DNA of 64,000 nucleotides from Phallusia mammillata (GCA_003260075.1 QLIY01000021.1:252839-316838), one strand, 5' to 3'. Numbered from the stretch's first letter, positions 24,537 to 38,200 are shown. Numbers and translations: made by a program. The notes: a model not told the origin generated them from the letters alone.

Positions 24537-27500
24537 ATATTGTCGTTGAACTTCTAAACAAAACTTTCTCATTTTCATTAAGTGTTCACCTGATAGCAGT
24601 GGTGGGATTCAGTTCTATAGAACCGTCTCACGAAAATTTATGAGATCAGCAAAATGGTTACTTTTAATGGAGTTTTGTAACATAACCGGCTAAAAATATG
24701 ACTTTTGTCATAGAACAAACTGACAAAAAAATTTAATCCCAGCACTGCCTGATAGGTAAAAAATTGATTAGCTTAATATCTCATCAAATTCTTACTTTGG
24801 AGCCTCTCGTTTTTCTTCATTATTTGCACCTTCACCGATCCAAATAAAAACCTGATCCCACGCATCCAGCATCATGACGTCATCAGCTTCAAGGTCAGAT
24901 TGGGTGAAGTCACCGGGAATCTCCTCAACCATGACGCGTCCTATTATGACATCACAGTTAGCTTGTGTGTTTTGAGAAAGTAGTGTTTAAAAGATAAAAT
25001 TGGTTTATTGTAGTTTACAGATAACCTACAAACCCCCCAAAACGAAAAAAGTTTAAAATATAAAAACACCGACAGTGCCCACTGTTCCGGCCTATAAGGT
25101 CTCATCAGTTCAGCTGGTGACGATAGATCGGCCGTATTTGCTAATGTAGCCACCTTACGGCACTCCAGTTGAAAGCAAAACGTTTAAAAACAAACAAAGA
25201 AAAAAATGCCAAAGAAAAAATTATGTTTCAGTAAGCATGGATTTCTTAACACACCTTAAATTGTTACGTACCAGGTTAAATTGTTACGTACCAACTTATT
25301 ACAAGTTAAGATAATTTAGGCATTTTTCGGTGCACAAGATTGACGCAATTGACTGGTGGCCTCTCATATCACTTATGATAGCTTGAGCATTTGCCGAAAC
25401 GTTTAAAAAATAAAGCATGTCGCTTTTAACGTCAATTTGCCCCGTTGTTATTGACATTAAACTTATAGTACCTTTAGCATTTGAGATTGCAAATAGACGT
25501 GGTGGGTTAGAGTCAAGATCTTGCATTCTAGGACTGCAAGCGTACTCCTTCTTTCCTCCAAGAATCTTCCAGAAATCAGCTGATTCGGATCCTTCCTGTA
25601 TTGCCTTAGGACTTTTGTTGCCTGTAAGTTCTCCTGAAAGGAAAACAGATGTCGATCAAATTTTAGAGGATATTAGATCCTGTAGGATGGACTACAAATA
25701 AATTTGCCAGTGAAGTTGTATAAATAATTTCACCATCTATGAAAAACTTTGTCGAAAGTCATGAGTTATGTGGCGACTGCATTTATTGGTACATTCGGCA
25801 TATTTTTGTCAGTGAAGCTACTCATTAAGTAAGTGTCTTGTATACCTAAAAGTGTAACATGCCAATGTATTTTGTTTAAAATTGAAGCCTGTAGCCCACA
25901 AGTTAACGTTTTGCATTCTAATTTTGGTGCAGAAAAAAGACTGCATAGTAGAAGATAATGACACGCGAACTAAGACAGAACGAAACCAATAAGATCACCT
26001 TAGAAATTACCTGCTATTTTTTTAGCAGTATCAACTTCCAAATCATTTGCTCCTTTTCCGACCCACACTGAACAATCAGAGTGGTTCTTTAGCAAGAATG
26101 CGTCGTTTGAATTCAGCGCACTTGCTGACGTGGCCATCTGTATCGCTTTAGTTCCACCTGACGACGTGGAACGAACCTAAAAGTAACCAGCAGGTGGCGT
26201 TAAAACCAATGGGAACAAAAATAGCAACAAATAGACATTAAAACCTAAACGGAATTCGAATAATGAGCGTAATGGGTTCGAATCCTAGGATTAAAACACA
26301 ACAAAAAAGCTTCTACCATATAGACAAGAACTTGGCTAAATAGTATAGGGCCCTTTATAACATACTCAAAATTATTTGTGCTATTCGATCCGTCGCGCGT
26401 AAAGTTTTTATGTGGCCTACTATTGGATCCATTGGCATCGTCGCGGCCCGCACGCGCAATATCATTACTTCTCTGGCCCGCGCATACATAAAGGTCGTCC
26501 ACCTTTGTTATAAAGCATGCAACAAGTTAACTGCAAATGAGTAACTACATGTAAAACCACATTTGGATAATTTGCGTGTTACATTGCGTTTGCATCAGCA
26601 GCATGTTAATATTTACCTGGTAGAGTGCCACATCGCTTACACCAACATTCTTTCCTGCCTTCTTTGAATACCCACCACTGGTGATTACTAACGGACCTCC
26701 GAATATGGACAGCATATGGGAAGGCTCTTTACCCTGAAATAAACCACTGGCATTGAAATCTGGCTACTTCTCTATTTTTTGTTTTCAATCTTTTCGCTAT
26801 CGTACCCATGGGAACAATCAAAAAATTCAAAAAAAAAAAAAATTTATAAAACTAAATGACCAATTATGACGTCATAGAAGGTTGACGTCACGGAACTAGA
26901 AACTGGTAATGTTCAATACCTAAAAAATGTCACATAACCGCTTTGGGAGTAATTACCCACAGTTCATAAAAACCGCTGCTCTGCATTGACCTGAGGTTAT
27001 TTTAATCAAACTAAACAATCTCAACGGACTTGAGTTAGGCCTTAAGGTTTTGCAGTTTTAGGGAAGATTTCATGGATTCAAATTGTAACATGATTAACAC
27101 ATAGATTGTTCAATACCTGCACAACTCTGACTTGTACTGGTCGTTGTCCGTATTCGTCATCGAGTTGAGTGGCAAGGAAAGCAGATGCTGTGATCTGTGA
27201 AAATGATACAAACAGCAAATGATTTAAGATCATAAACCTGTGATTCTCAACCGCGACTCTCAGGACCACATGCGGCTCCCAACTACTTATTTTATGACTC
27301 GCACCAAAGCTTAGTAAAGCACCTAAGATTGCTATGTTAGCTTTCAGGGCAATAACCTTTGGGGGGGGGGGTCATAAACCTGTGATTCTCAACTGCGACT
27401 CTCAGGACCACATGCGGCTCCCAACTACTTATTTGATGACTCGCACCAGATCTCAGTAAAGCACCTAAGATTGCTATGTTAGCTTTCAGGGCAATAACCT

Positions 27501-30500
27501 TTGGTGATTTTTTTGAAGTCTCGTTTTTTTGCGGCTCCTTACACACTTAAAAACTACCATTAGACCCCGACGTTAAAAACGATACAACCAGCAAGTGATT
27601 TATAGTCCTAATCAAATAATGTTTCGAATTAGTCCATAGCAAACTATAATATTCAACTTCTACCACATTTGACTTTAACAGTTAACTTATGTTAATGTAC
27701 TTATGTGTGCCTTAAAACATATTATCTACAGAAATGGTTAGACATTTTCATGTTTTGTTTTACAGTTATTAGCCAAAATACGTCTGCAATTTGTAGTAGG
27801 ACATATAGTTTTCATACTGTTTCCAGTTTTTTTTTTAATATGTTAAATTTATCAAAGCAGTGTTTAATGGATCTAACCTCGTCTTTGGTGGATTCCAAGC
27901 CCTGCCAGTAATAAATGATGTACTCCTCGCGGCCTCTAGGTCTGTACGTATACAGTATGAGGTAACAATCACCAGCATAGAACCTCCCATATTCATTCTT
28001 GCTCACTGGAACCCGATTGCTTCCTTCAACCCTCCATACTTCCACCTAGTGATAAAAACATTTATGTGGTGAATTTGACCCAAATTTTGAGTTGTGAAAC
28101 AAATTGTAGCAGCATAATTGCGTTAAAATATTCACCAAGCCGGAAACAGCTATGTAGCGTTGAGATGTTGTCATTTTAAAGAGGACAGAGTAGAGGGTAG
28201 AATTGGTGAAAGAATTCTTGCGATTAGAGGTCAACAAAAGGAACATATCTTTTTTGGAAATATATCTATTCGTCCCAAGTTGTTCATATTACTTTTTTGA
28301 CTTATTTTTGCATAGAAACACCATCACATTTGGATACAAACATTGAAAACTCTGTTTTTATCTTACTTAGGATGTCCTGGATTTTGTGCTATGGGTTAGT
28401 TCAGCTATTTAAACAATTTGGACTTTGTACAGTTTGTCACAAATATAGTTGGAGGTCCATATTAATATCTTGTATGTTGTAATTGGTGTCCGTAAATTTT
28501 TTCAAGCAGAGGCCTACGATTTGGCAAATGTAAGGTATGCATGTAAATAACTAAAACATTGACAAAATACCTTGCCAGAACCGTCGTCAACCATTCCATG
28601 TTGAGCAGCAAACTTCGGTTGCTCGTAAAGATTCTTTACATCGAACTTTGTCTGTTTGCAAAAAACGTACATTTTGAAACACTTAGTTCAGGGGTGGGGA
28701 ACCTGCGGCCCGCGGGCCAAATGCGGCCCGCATGCCTTTTTAATGTGGCCCGCATCAGATTTTTGTTAAAGTATACAACATAGCATAAAAAAGCAATAAA
28801 ACGTTTATGTACAAATATTTTGTAAAAATTACTTCAACATTATTGGTAATTTATATTCAATATCTCCCNTAGTTGGATGACAACATTTGCTGAAGAAAAA
28901 TATTTATATATATAACCTGTGCGATTTGAGTAGCTTATATACTTGATATACTTTTCTTATATCAACAAAGACAAACGTTCTAAGTGTTTTTCTTAAAACT
29001 TAACTCGATAGCAGTAAACTTTGTTGTTTAACAAAAAATATAATAGAAGGTGTAAAAAGCCTGTAGAAGAGACTATACCAGGACAACATAAAGGTTTCTA
29101 ATACTAGATTTCTTTTGCATTATCAACTGAATATATTTCTCGAACCTTTTCGATCTTGGCAATCTTGTTTGCTGAGTAAGCTTTTCCGAAACCTTCAGCC
29201 TGGTCGCGTTTTCTCCAATCTTTGAAGAATTGTGTGAAGAGGACACTCTCAGCCCCCTCGGCCATACACTGTGAAAGAACCGGGTTTACAAAACGTTTGT
29301 TGTGTAGAAAAAAATGCCTGTTAATTCAACAGTTTTAAAGAATTTTTATGTTGAACAACAGAGATTGGCAATTTTTTATGCTGTTTTGCGTGCAAGTTTA
29401 AGTCTAAAAAATATTTTGCCGCCCGGATTTCGGCAAATTACGGACATTTGGTAAATGCGAATTAGTTGTATTTTAGCAGTCATGTAGTTTATTAAGGAGT
29501 GCCTCAAACGGTTTAGGCAATCTGATTCTCGGTGGTATAGAAACACTAAAACAAAGCACTTTGGAATCTGGTTTAAAATAGGGAATTCTGTGTACGATAT
29601 TGCATTTTATCAACTTACAAAACCAACCAGATACGCCCTTGTCATTCTCGGAACAATATGTCCTCTCAAATAAAATATTTCTAAACGCTGCGATTTTGTG
29701 CTATACCTGTATTTTGGTGGACGGATGGTATTTATGGTCCGATACAAATTTGACAGCATTGCTCATTGCCCCCTTACGTTCATCCACACTTGCCTGTTTA
29801 CCTAAAAAGCGAAACATGATAAAAATCTAACACACACATCTGCTTTCCAATTTCATTGACAAAAGTATGTGTGTTTCTTCTCTCTATAACCACAAACACT
29901 CTTTAGTGGTCAAAAATCCCCGGAACTGCTAAAATAGAACACATGTGCAAACACCACGTTACGTGTTATACATCTGTCTCACCCATAACAATTTATTGTA
30001 ACATTGATTCAGGTGGCCAATTTCTTTAAACTGCCTCTATTTTTAAATCTGTTGAGGTCAAATGCGATCTTGTAATTTCGTGATAATTAAGGTTTTCGGC
30101 TAACAAATGATTTGACAACCTATAAAAACAGCTGTGTAACTATTTTAAGATTTCGTCTTAGTTCACGCGCTATTCTGATCTTTAGACATAAAAAAATGTT
30201 GTACGAGAAAAACAATTATCTTTAAAAAAAAGTAAATTACCCTAGCATTGTTCTATAGAACAGTACACATATAATTCCCATAAATGTACAGATTCGCATA
30301 GTTCGTTGAAAGACCATACACAGATCTGTTCACCAGTCCAATAAGTAATATAACTACCCAAATAGACGTAAAAAAAATCGTTTTATGCAACGTTTGTGTC
30401 TATAAACGGTTGTGACTGATGTAGTCTCATATCACTGATGATGGCATGAGTATTTGCTGAAATTTATGAACAATAAAGTATGTCGCTTTTTGCGTCTATT

Positions 30501-33500
30501 TGCGCTTTTATATTCCTAATTACATAGATTCTCCGACAATTAATGTTAATGCCGATCATGATCCAAAATAATGGTATTAGATGTTCAAACTGTTATGTTA
30601 TAAAGCAGTCTATAAAACATGTTTGGTCCTTACATTATTTTTTCCGAGCCTTACCTTTCCACACCATAATAATCTTATTGCTTCCATCATCCACGATAAA
30701 GCAATCTCCAGACAACAAGTCTTTTTGTGAGAACGGGGCGTTGGCAACCTTCTTTACAACCAGTTTTCCGGTATCTGAAGACACGTGATAAAGGGTCGCT
30801 GGTTTTTTCACCTGTTTTGTGGGCTCATCGTCCGCAATTTCGGGGCTAATATCAGCTGGTGTGCCTGCGAGCGCCTGTAGAACAGTGTATGTTTTCCCAC
30901 TAATGTACGTTTTCTTTGTAGATGTCGACCAACATTTCACTTGGGCTAGCATTCGAAAAGTGCGATTCTTCTAACTGACACAATATCAAGGTGACTTTTA
31001 AACAAAATTGTGTTGTTCTGTTACAAATGTTTTTTATGGCTCATTGAAAAACTGTCAAAAAAGCTTTAAATTCAGGACAAATATTTCTAAATTTGCATAC
31101 AGTATAAGATTTGCATACAGTATAAGCAAAAAGTTGCTTATACGATGCGGTTAACATTGCTATTATAATTGACACACCTACAGGCAGACGTTTATAGCAG
31201 ATCTGTAAACCGTTGTTTACTTTAACAAAAAAAAAGCAAAAATATAAATGTGGAAAGGTGAAATGTTTGACCTTCATCATTTTTTGGGGAATTCCCTCTC
31301 CTTCGTTGATGAGATGAATTTTTCCTTTCCCACCCTTTTCTTCATTTTTGATCATGTTCACATATTCACACGCCTTCAGTCGCTCGTACCTGTTGCTCAC
31401 ACTTCCATTCCATTGGTAAATGTCCTGCAAGTTTGGATCAACGTCATTCTTGAATTAAATTTCATTCCAATGTTGCACAGTGCACTGTAGTGTGTATGCA
31501 AATAGTACATTGATCATCGCTATCCGCCCGTCGTTCAAAACAGAAAATGAAAGTTTTGTTAAATTGTGTTGAATACTGGATAGGTATAAAAACCTGAAAA
31601 CTAGGCGGCTGGTCTTTATACCAGAGTTTATATTTTGAATCGGGTTCGGATTTTAGTTTGGATGAAATGACCACTGTCTGACCACATTCGGTATCACTTG
31701 TGCCGCTATTTTACCTACTTTCTCGCCGAACTTCGGGCTTTCTTCAAGAAAAGTTTCAAACTAGACCATGGTTTTGAGCTGGCAGTTTCGGATTCGGGCC
31801 GGGTTCGGGGCGTGCCTTTGTGTCAGCCCACTTACAATTCGGGGTTTTATAAATCCTTTAAGGGTAATGGGAATGGTCCAATGCCCCCAAGGAAAGCAAT
31901 GATTCAAATTCACCAAAGTTGCAACGAAGGGAAAACGGGTTTTTAAAGGATTTAAGCTTACATTGTCAACTTCAACAATAAAGATGTCTCCTTGATTAAA
32001 CGACTTCCAGCTCATCTCCACCTCTGTAGCTCGAACTATCCTTCTTCCCTTCAAGTGCAACAAACGCTTGACGTCACTGACATTGGTGCGAGCGTGTTTG
32101 AATCCGGAAGCGATACCTCCTTTCTGTAAAATTTAAGATTCAAGATTCGTGACTCTGGATTTTATATGCTGTAAATTCACTTTACAAACATATGTTAGGT
32201 CGTCCTAAGTTGTATTAGGGCCTGCAGGCCATGAGTTTGAAAAAAACAAATTGGGGCTGAAAATAGTTGTAATTTGCCACATTTGCATCGAAGTTTACTT
32301 TGTGTACATGTGCGTGCCCACAGGGTAATAAAAACCTTCTGCAAAGAGCAAAGTTTCACAACTGTACACATAACGTCATGAAGGCCTAGTGAAACAGGTT
32401 TCGGTGTAATTAACTTTCATGCCTAATTTGAGTTTCGATCAGAGTTCGGGCTTGTATTTTCGTGTCCAAGCCTATACTATATATTCCGACCCTATAAAAC
32501 TTTGGTTGGAAAACATAGTCTTGGAGCGTTGAGCTACAAGTTTCGACAGCGTTCAAGCTGATCGTTACATGCAATAAACCATAATATTTTGGAGATCACT
32601 ACTTAGTTATAATTGAGTAAATTTGAATTTGCAGTTGGACATTTCCTACTCCATCTATACAGACTTTTATCTATATGATTTCCATAGTTCCAATATCCAT
32701 TAGCAGTGTTTTGGTTACCGTAAAAATGTCATTTCACTAATTGGTGGATGACTCCCCCCCCCCGACATTTCCTACTCCATCTATACAGACTTTTATCTAT
32801 ATGATTTCCATGGTTCCAATATCCATTAGCTGTGTTTTGGTTACCGTAAAAATGTCATTTCACTAACTGGTGGATGACAGCATGGAAGTGATGCCGGTTA
32901 CCATGGTTCTGACTCAGATTAGTAAACAACATTTTCTACCGGCTTCAAACTAGGCGACGCAAGGCAGACCCATGCTAATGTGTACGTGATCAATATACAG
33001 TCGTTGTGTTGTTTCGAAACCTGCGTTAATGAGATTGACACAGGGTTCTCCTTCCCTGTTGTGATAAATCAAGAACAGTAGCTCAATCATTTACCACTGA
33101 AGGCTCGTGCCAACCAGAAACTGGGGTGGTTTTTGTACAAATAACCCTTGTTTTCTTTCGCCAGTATAGGAGCGCCATACGGATAGCGACAATATTCAAA
33201 CAAACTCAATGGCCTTGAACGGTCGTACGCTGGTCCAGGCCTTGTTGGGTTTGCTGTTTAGTCCAAAGACAGTAAAGGGTCTGTTGATTAATTTTTGACG
33301 TAGTTGTAAAGCATTAAAAATATCTAAACTGTGTAGGCAATGTATAACAACGTTCGTAGTACTACGTAATGCAAACAATACCAAACATGGAAAGATGACT
33401 TTGCCTTTGCTAGCAAGACTGGCTGCACCGTTTAACGGTTAATGCGAGGGGTCACGGAACTGCACTTTGCATAATGGTTGATTAATTGGCGAGTGCAATG

Positions 33501-34825
33501 CCTTTAGGTGATGTAATCATCGAAATGATATTGCCCGTCCTATTGACCTGTACTTTCGTCCCCATAAACCTTTAGAACAAAGCGCCAATGAAAATCGGTT
33601 TTACGTCTTAAAATAGATAAAGGAAATTCTTTGAAAGGTGTTGGTATAGGGATGAGAACGTAAGGGCCTGATGTTACCAGCGAAACCATATTTCATACTG
33701 AACGATTTGACATTACATACGAGCTCCGTTGAGGCAATAAAACTCAATCAACCTGCAAGATTTATGTGTTGAATTGTGTAAACAGGAAATATCAAAATCC
33801 AATTTATACTTTGCATACAGATTTGAGTCGAGACATGTTTTTGACAAAATCGTTTTTCCAACGGTATCAATCAAAAGGTGGGGTACCCATTCTTAAGCTA
33901 AATATGACATACAAACAGGCAACATAGACAGCAATATTGATCATTACGAAATGTCCAATCTATTGAGTACCATTTTTTACCGAGAGCCATAACGAAAAAC
34001 GTCAACAGGAGAGGTAAATTGGAAAATAGGGATTACAAGATTCACCTGGTAACGAATTCCCTTCTTAAAATACCCGGAAAACGATGCAGATTCGTAACCT
34101 TGTACTTCTCTGTATTGGACAGGAAATCCACCTAACTTGTCATCCATCTGTATAGTGAGGATGGCAGCCGCACCTCTCTCGTCCTGACTCGATTCATTAC
34201 CAAGCCAGAAATGAAGATCCCAAGTCATAGAACCACCTAGAAAAGTGATTATTGACCTGCATCAACATTCGGTAAAGATGTGGCAAAAACGATGCCTAGT
34301 GTGAAGTCAGACCCCAATCAAGCCCATATTATTGAAACTTTGGCCCTGTACCTAAACTGTGAACGACCTTCAAGTTATTTTCCTCCAAAAGTGAACCGAA
34401 AGGACCCGCTAAGGTTCACCGATCAATTGTAAACTTTTCACCTCAATACCGGTCAAATTTAACACCATATGACACGGGCATGAGCCTGCATGGTGTCTGA
34501 AACCACCCAGTATTTTTCTCATCACGTTTTTCAGTTTAGCAAGGGGATGTAATAACAGGATGTGTATGGGTTAGATCACTGCAAGTATTTTGTAGGGACG
34601 TGATTGACTAAAGTTTAAAACATTTGTTAAGGTGCCAACTTTTTGGTTTTACTCACTTCGGGATTTTTTTGAGTTCAAGATAATGTAGGAATCTCCAGTA
34701 AAGAAGCTACCGTGCTGAGTTTTGCCAACCGGGGCAAGTTCCATGTTTTCAATCCTCCATATTTGCAGACCGGGCTCCTTTCCGGCGTTTTCCAACTCTT
34801 GCAGGGTTTTCTGTGATCCTGGCAT
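23573..34825 (-). CDS. GSN: Cytoplasmic gelsolin, six gelsolin-homology domains
   Basis: Fifteen exons: 34825-34657, 34236-34046, 32123-31962, 31424-31272, 30874-30655, 29801-29707, 29268-29146, 28651-28571, 28045-27878, 27194-27117, 26733-26617, 26176-26011, 25633-25472, 24940-24796, 23750-23573. All join in phase to 2208 nt (735 aa), the length of cytoplasmic gelsolin. There is no signal peptide. G1 (about 15-125): [26 protein letters not shown] and [21 protein letters not shown]2: [20 protein letters not shown] and [17 protein letters not shown]3: [21 protein letters not shown]4: [20 protein letters not shown] and [13 protein letters not shown]5: [14 protein letters not shown]6: [20 protein letters not shown]. 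It should sever and cap actin filaments in a calcium-dependent way. The tail (RMKKLTL) is short; a human-type C-terminal latch is not obvious. Orthology to gelsolin rather than scinderin or advillin is inference. Confidence 0.95.
24329..24760 (+). repeat. Duplication around a 67-G run, gelsolin intron 14
   Basis: G at 24469-24535. The left copy (24329-24468) and right copy (24537-24760) share atattgtcgttgaac, ctaaacaaaactttctcatt and the stretch ending gataggtaa. The right copy carries about 85 extra bp starting near cagtggtgggattcag, which looks like a small hAT-derived insertion absent from the left copy. Confidence 0.85.
25070..25170. repeat. Dispersed MITE-like repeat, family A, copy 2
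   Basis: Contains ggtctcatcagttcagctgg and ggccgtatttgctaatgtag, ending near cttacggcactccag. Lies in gelsolin intron 13. It is a partial copy, matching the left half of the copy at 42631. Confidence 0.55.
25354..25455. repeat. Dispersed repeat, family B, copy 1
   Basis: tatcacttatgatagcttgagcatttgccgaaacgtt followed by taaagcatgtcgctttt. Copies at 30420-30515 and 45705-45790 share this stretch. This one lies next to the donor of gelsolin exon 13. It resembles a retroelement 3' tail, but the family is unknown. Confidence 0.55.
26255..26300. repeat. Short tRNA-T-arm-like fragment
   Basis: taatgggttcgaatcctagg contains a box-B-like core (ggttcgaatcc). No D arm is found upstream, so it is a SINE remnant at most. 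Confidence 0.25.
27229..27503 (+). repeat. Direct duplication around G run, gelsolin intron 9
   Basis: Copies of about 132 bp (27229-27360 and 27372-27503), with ten G plus one natural G at 27361-27371. Differences: accgcg/actgcg, attttatg/atttgatg. Both hold a hAT-like end (gattctcaacyg...gcggctccc). This is the last G-oriented run in the window. Confidence 0.9.
28689..28868. mobile_element. One-ended hAT MITE fragment, left end only
   Basis: Starts caggggtggggaacctgcgg with the GCGGCCCGCGGGCC palindrome, like the element at 18132. No matching right end or target duplication is seen before or after the ambiguous base at 28869. Gelsolin intron 7. Confidence 0.55.
28869..28869. other. Single ambiguous base (n)
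   Basis: The only non-ACGT base in the window (ctcccntagtt). It lies between the last G-oriented homopolymer run (27.4 kb) and the first C-oriented one (32.8 kb), so it may mark an assembly join. Confidence 0.9.
30420..30515. repeat. Dispersed repeat, family B, copy 2
   Basis: tctcatatcactgatgatgg through aataaagtatgtcgctttttgcgtctatttgcg. Gelsolin intron 5. Confidence 0.55.
32638..32878 (+). repeat. Direct duplication around C10 run, gelsolin intron 2
   Basis: About 115-bp copies (32638-32752 and 32764-32878) starting gacatttcctactccatc and ending ggtggatgac, with ten C at 32754-32763. This is the first C-oriented run. Confidence 0.9.
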
Positions 34826-34841
34826 TGTTGTATATAATCTC

Positions 34842-34974
34842 AATTCAGTTTTACATTAACTGTACTAAAGCAGTGGCCTGTAAAAAAAAACACAAGAAAA
34901 TCACCCCCCCCCCCAATTCAGTTTTACATTAACTGTACTAAAGCAGTGGCCTGTAAAAAAAACAAGAAAATCAT
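34842..34974 (+). repeat. Direct duplication around C run just upstream of the gelsolin ATG
   Basis: About 60-bp copies starting aattcagttttacattaact with C at 34904-34914: ten plus the natural C of ctcaattc. It lies 17 bp beyond the start codon on the 5' side, so it disturbs the 5' UTR or its exon border. Confidence 0.9.
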
Positions 34975-35084
34975 TCATTGTAACTACTAGACTGAAACTG
35001 TGCTTCTGTATTAAAATCAAGTGAAATCGTGTAAATGTAAAAGCACCAAGCCAATACATCGAACTATAAATTCTCATAATTGCA

Positions 35085-35212
35085 ACTGGTGACGAAAGAT
35101 AGACTGTGTTGGTTAGTGTAGTTATCTAACAGAACTCCAGTTTGTTGAGAGTAACGGATAAAATAGCCACCTACTCTGTTCAATGCCACAACTGGGCATA
35201 CAACACAGAGGA
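35085..35212. repeat. Dispersed MITE-like repeat, family A, copy 3
   Basis: ctggtgacgaaagatagact, then aactccagtttgttgagag and ctgttcaatgccacaactgggc, which match the copy at 42631-42816. Confidence 0.5.
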
Positions 35213-38200
35213 AACAGGCTCACAATAGCCGCGCAAAATCGCTTTTTAGAAAACATTTTATTCAATATTCTATTTGAATAAGGGGTGACGATGTTTAAAT
35301 GCGTAGAGATGTAACACTCGCAGAGAGATTGCTGGACACCTACAGCAGAATATAACTAGTATACTTCAAGCATCGTTCAATTAACAGGACATTATTCAAA
35401 CCATAATTGCTTCCTTCTTGATATTTTACGAAACCGTCAAACAATGACAAACTTTATGAAGTGATAATGCAAATAAAATTTGACTTAAATTAACATGACA
35501 ATGCTTCAAAACAAAGGCACTGCTTCATTAGCACTTTGACTGGTCCAGCTAAACTTTGACTTCGTTAAACTTTAGTTTGCCTACTGTTGGAGTGACAGAT
35601 CCTGTGCATAACATCAATCACCGCTTAAATAGGGCGGATAACTCTGCACACTCTGATTGTGCATTTTTTGAATAAGCATCACATAAAGTATACCGAATTG
35701 TCAGGATTCCAGCAACATTGCATTACCAGTTATCTAAGAAACAAGCCAATGCTCTGGATATAAAGACTAGACCTCTGGTGAAACTGATACCACTAATAAG
35801 GTTTCCTTTTCTCTCTGCTTTGACTGCTAGCAATGTGCTCTGACGTTCTTCCGCTCTGCCGCAACGAATGTAATGAGCGTTTGTTTTTCTTCGCCTACTC
35901 TTATTTATATTTGCGAGTTGTATGGTTATAGAGGGAAACTGAAATGTTACTTTCATATTTCCATTGGTTAGGCATACATATTTGATAACAATTGCAAAAT
36001 CACTTATTTTACTTTTCCAACCGGATAAAAACAGTTTACATTAGGTTAACGGAAGTTTTAGATCAATGACATCATGTTTTTATCACATTAATGTAAAAAC
36101 GCATATATATGTGTATACATACTACATGTTATCAACCTTTGCAGTTATGTTTTGGTCTATAAATTGTTTTGCTTTAGTTGTCAATTGTTAAAGCTTGTCA
36201 TCACTTATCGTTTAACTTGAAACAAAACCGGTCGCAACTTTTCGCTTGAAATTGAAAGGATATTTGTACACGTCACTTTATTGTTTTTGGCGCAAACACC
36301 CGACCGATAGCATGCTGGTATAGGCATCATCTACTGTCGCCTGTCAAAAACGCCCGCTTAACGTGTGTCATTATAAACGGGAGACGTGTTGAATATGTCT
36401 AAGGGCCGTTTGCAAGCTGCGCATGTTGAATGGCGATAACTATGCAAATAAACGTTTTTTTTAGTTTTTTTACCAGGAGGACAATACTTTCCGTTTGTTA
36501 CTAAAACAAAACGTTCGTTAAAGTTACTTGTTACAAGGTGGTTTAAAACGAGTTTTTAAGTGCGCTTTACAAGCATAATAACACATTACAAACTGAATCA
36601 TTCACTTTGGGTACTGCACCGGTAACACGGAAACGTTTTCAGCTTTGTATTTAGATTGCTGCTGACGATGCACACTTTTGACGCAACAACAGAAAACTAA
36701 ACCCAAATTCATGTTTTATTTAGCAAGACTTAATTATTCTAGCATAGAATTGCGACAAATCAAAACAAAACCAGCCCAGACCTGCTGTTTTTCTTACCTC
36801 TTTACATCCTATGTACATTAAGGTGGAAAAAAGTTTGACGTTAAACAGTTTGTTTGCTCCTGCGGTAAGGTGCTTCGAAAAACTCCTGTTACTAAACTTT
36901 GAAAAGCGTGCTAAACAAACGAGTACTCACATTTTGACAAACAGTACAGCACAGTACATTGCCAAAACGATAACTTTGTATGAAACACTTAAAAACAATT
37001 CCTACATGTTTATCAATACATCTTAGCGCTACAAACTGCAACTCAAAGGCAACGCAACACATTCTGTTTACCTACTATATTAAAAACTGACTGCTATTAA
37101 TATTTATACTTGCTTGCATTCCGGTTTGGCTGTATGTGCATGCGGGCTTTTATCAACACAATGAGTCAGTGCCGGTGTATGCCAGTCACACTGTTTACAA
37201 TTATGTTTACCCCAACAGTTCGGCTTTGTTTAACTTTACAGCGTCCAAAGATTACCAGCTACAACCGTTTTTGAAAACTCTTTTACAACGTACAGCTTTT
37301 ACTAAAAACCAATTCATGTACTGCAACATGTATACCCTGAATAACTTAGACCTTAATTGCCTTGTATTACCGGTCCTTCATAGCCAATCAGGCGTATCGA
37401 TAGTACCGGCACACAAGCTTTGTTGTTATTCTGGCCTTAGCAGTTACTGTTTCAGACCTATATATGGCATCTGCAGCCTAAGGCGAAAATGTTTAACAAT
37501 ACTTAAATGGGTATTGATTTCTTATCCCGCACAACCCTTCTTTGGTAACAATGGCAAACAATGGTTTCGGTCTGCCTAGAACAGTTTCTTTATTGATTTT
37601 CTATTGAAACGACCCTTCTTCCTCCTGTAAGACGAATGGTCGAAATCTCCACAAGGTTTGTTTATTTCAGTTGTTAAATTGCGCCTTAATTAACTGTTTA
37701 ACTGCAATAAGCCTGCTGTAATTTACGACTGTCATCAAATCAATACAAAGGCTTTGCAAACGTAGGCAAATGAATTATGTCCTTGACCTTGATTTGGAAC
37801 TGTTCTGTTAAAAGCAGAGCCCCAAGCATAAATGCAAATTTGAAGCTTTAATTTCCTTTCGTGCCACTATGCAAATAACTCTTCTTTAAACATTACCTAT
37901 ATAATTCAACATCACCTAAAACTTTGCCCAGCTGGTTAAACTCTATCTAGTACACATACTACTTAAACCAATAACTCTTAACATATCAAGGTAAACGACT
38001 CAATCTGATTAATGCTGTTTCGCATTTCCAGTCCCTAATGTTAAGGTCTGTTCACCAGGTTTTCATTTTACATAGTGCTGCGTTTGTAAACGTCCAGAGG
38101 TGGTTGAACTGCCCCCAGCCATACTTAATTACTGTGCAGCCTGAATATAGTGATACAGCACATGCTACAATGCACTAGTCTAACTTACTCACTGTATGTC

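Noticed and set aside
2534..27371. Natural G-quadruplex microsatellites
   Set aside because: Inserted length is nearly always ten, with no interruptions, and is tied to allele-like duplications. Normal microsatellites vary in length and lack such flanks.
37136..37579. 147-codon plus-strand frame
   Set aside because: No recognisable motif, irregular composition (Cys/Tyr/Leu scatter) and no promoter or splice support.
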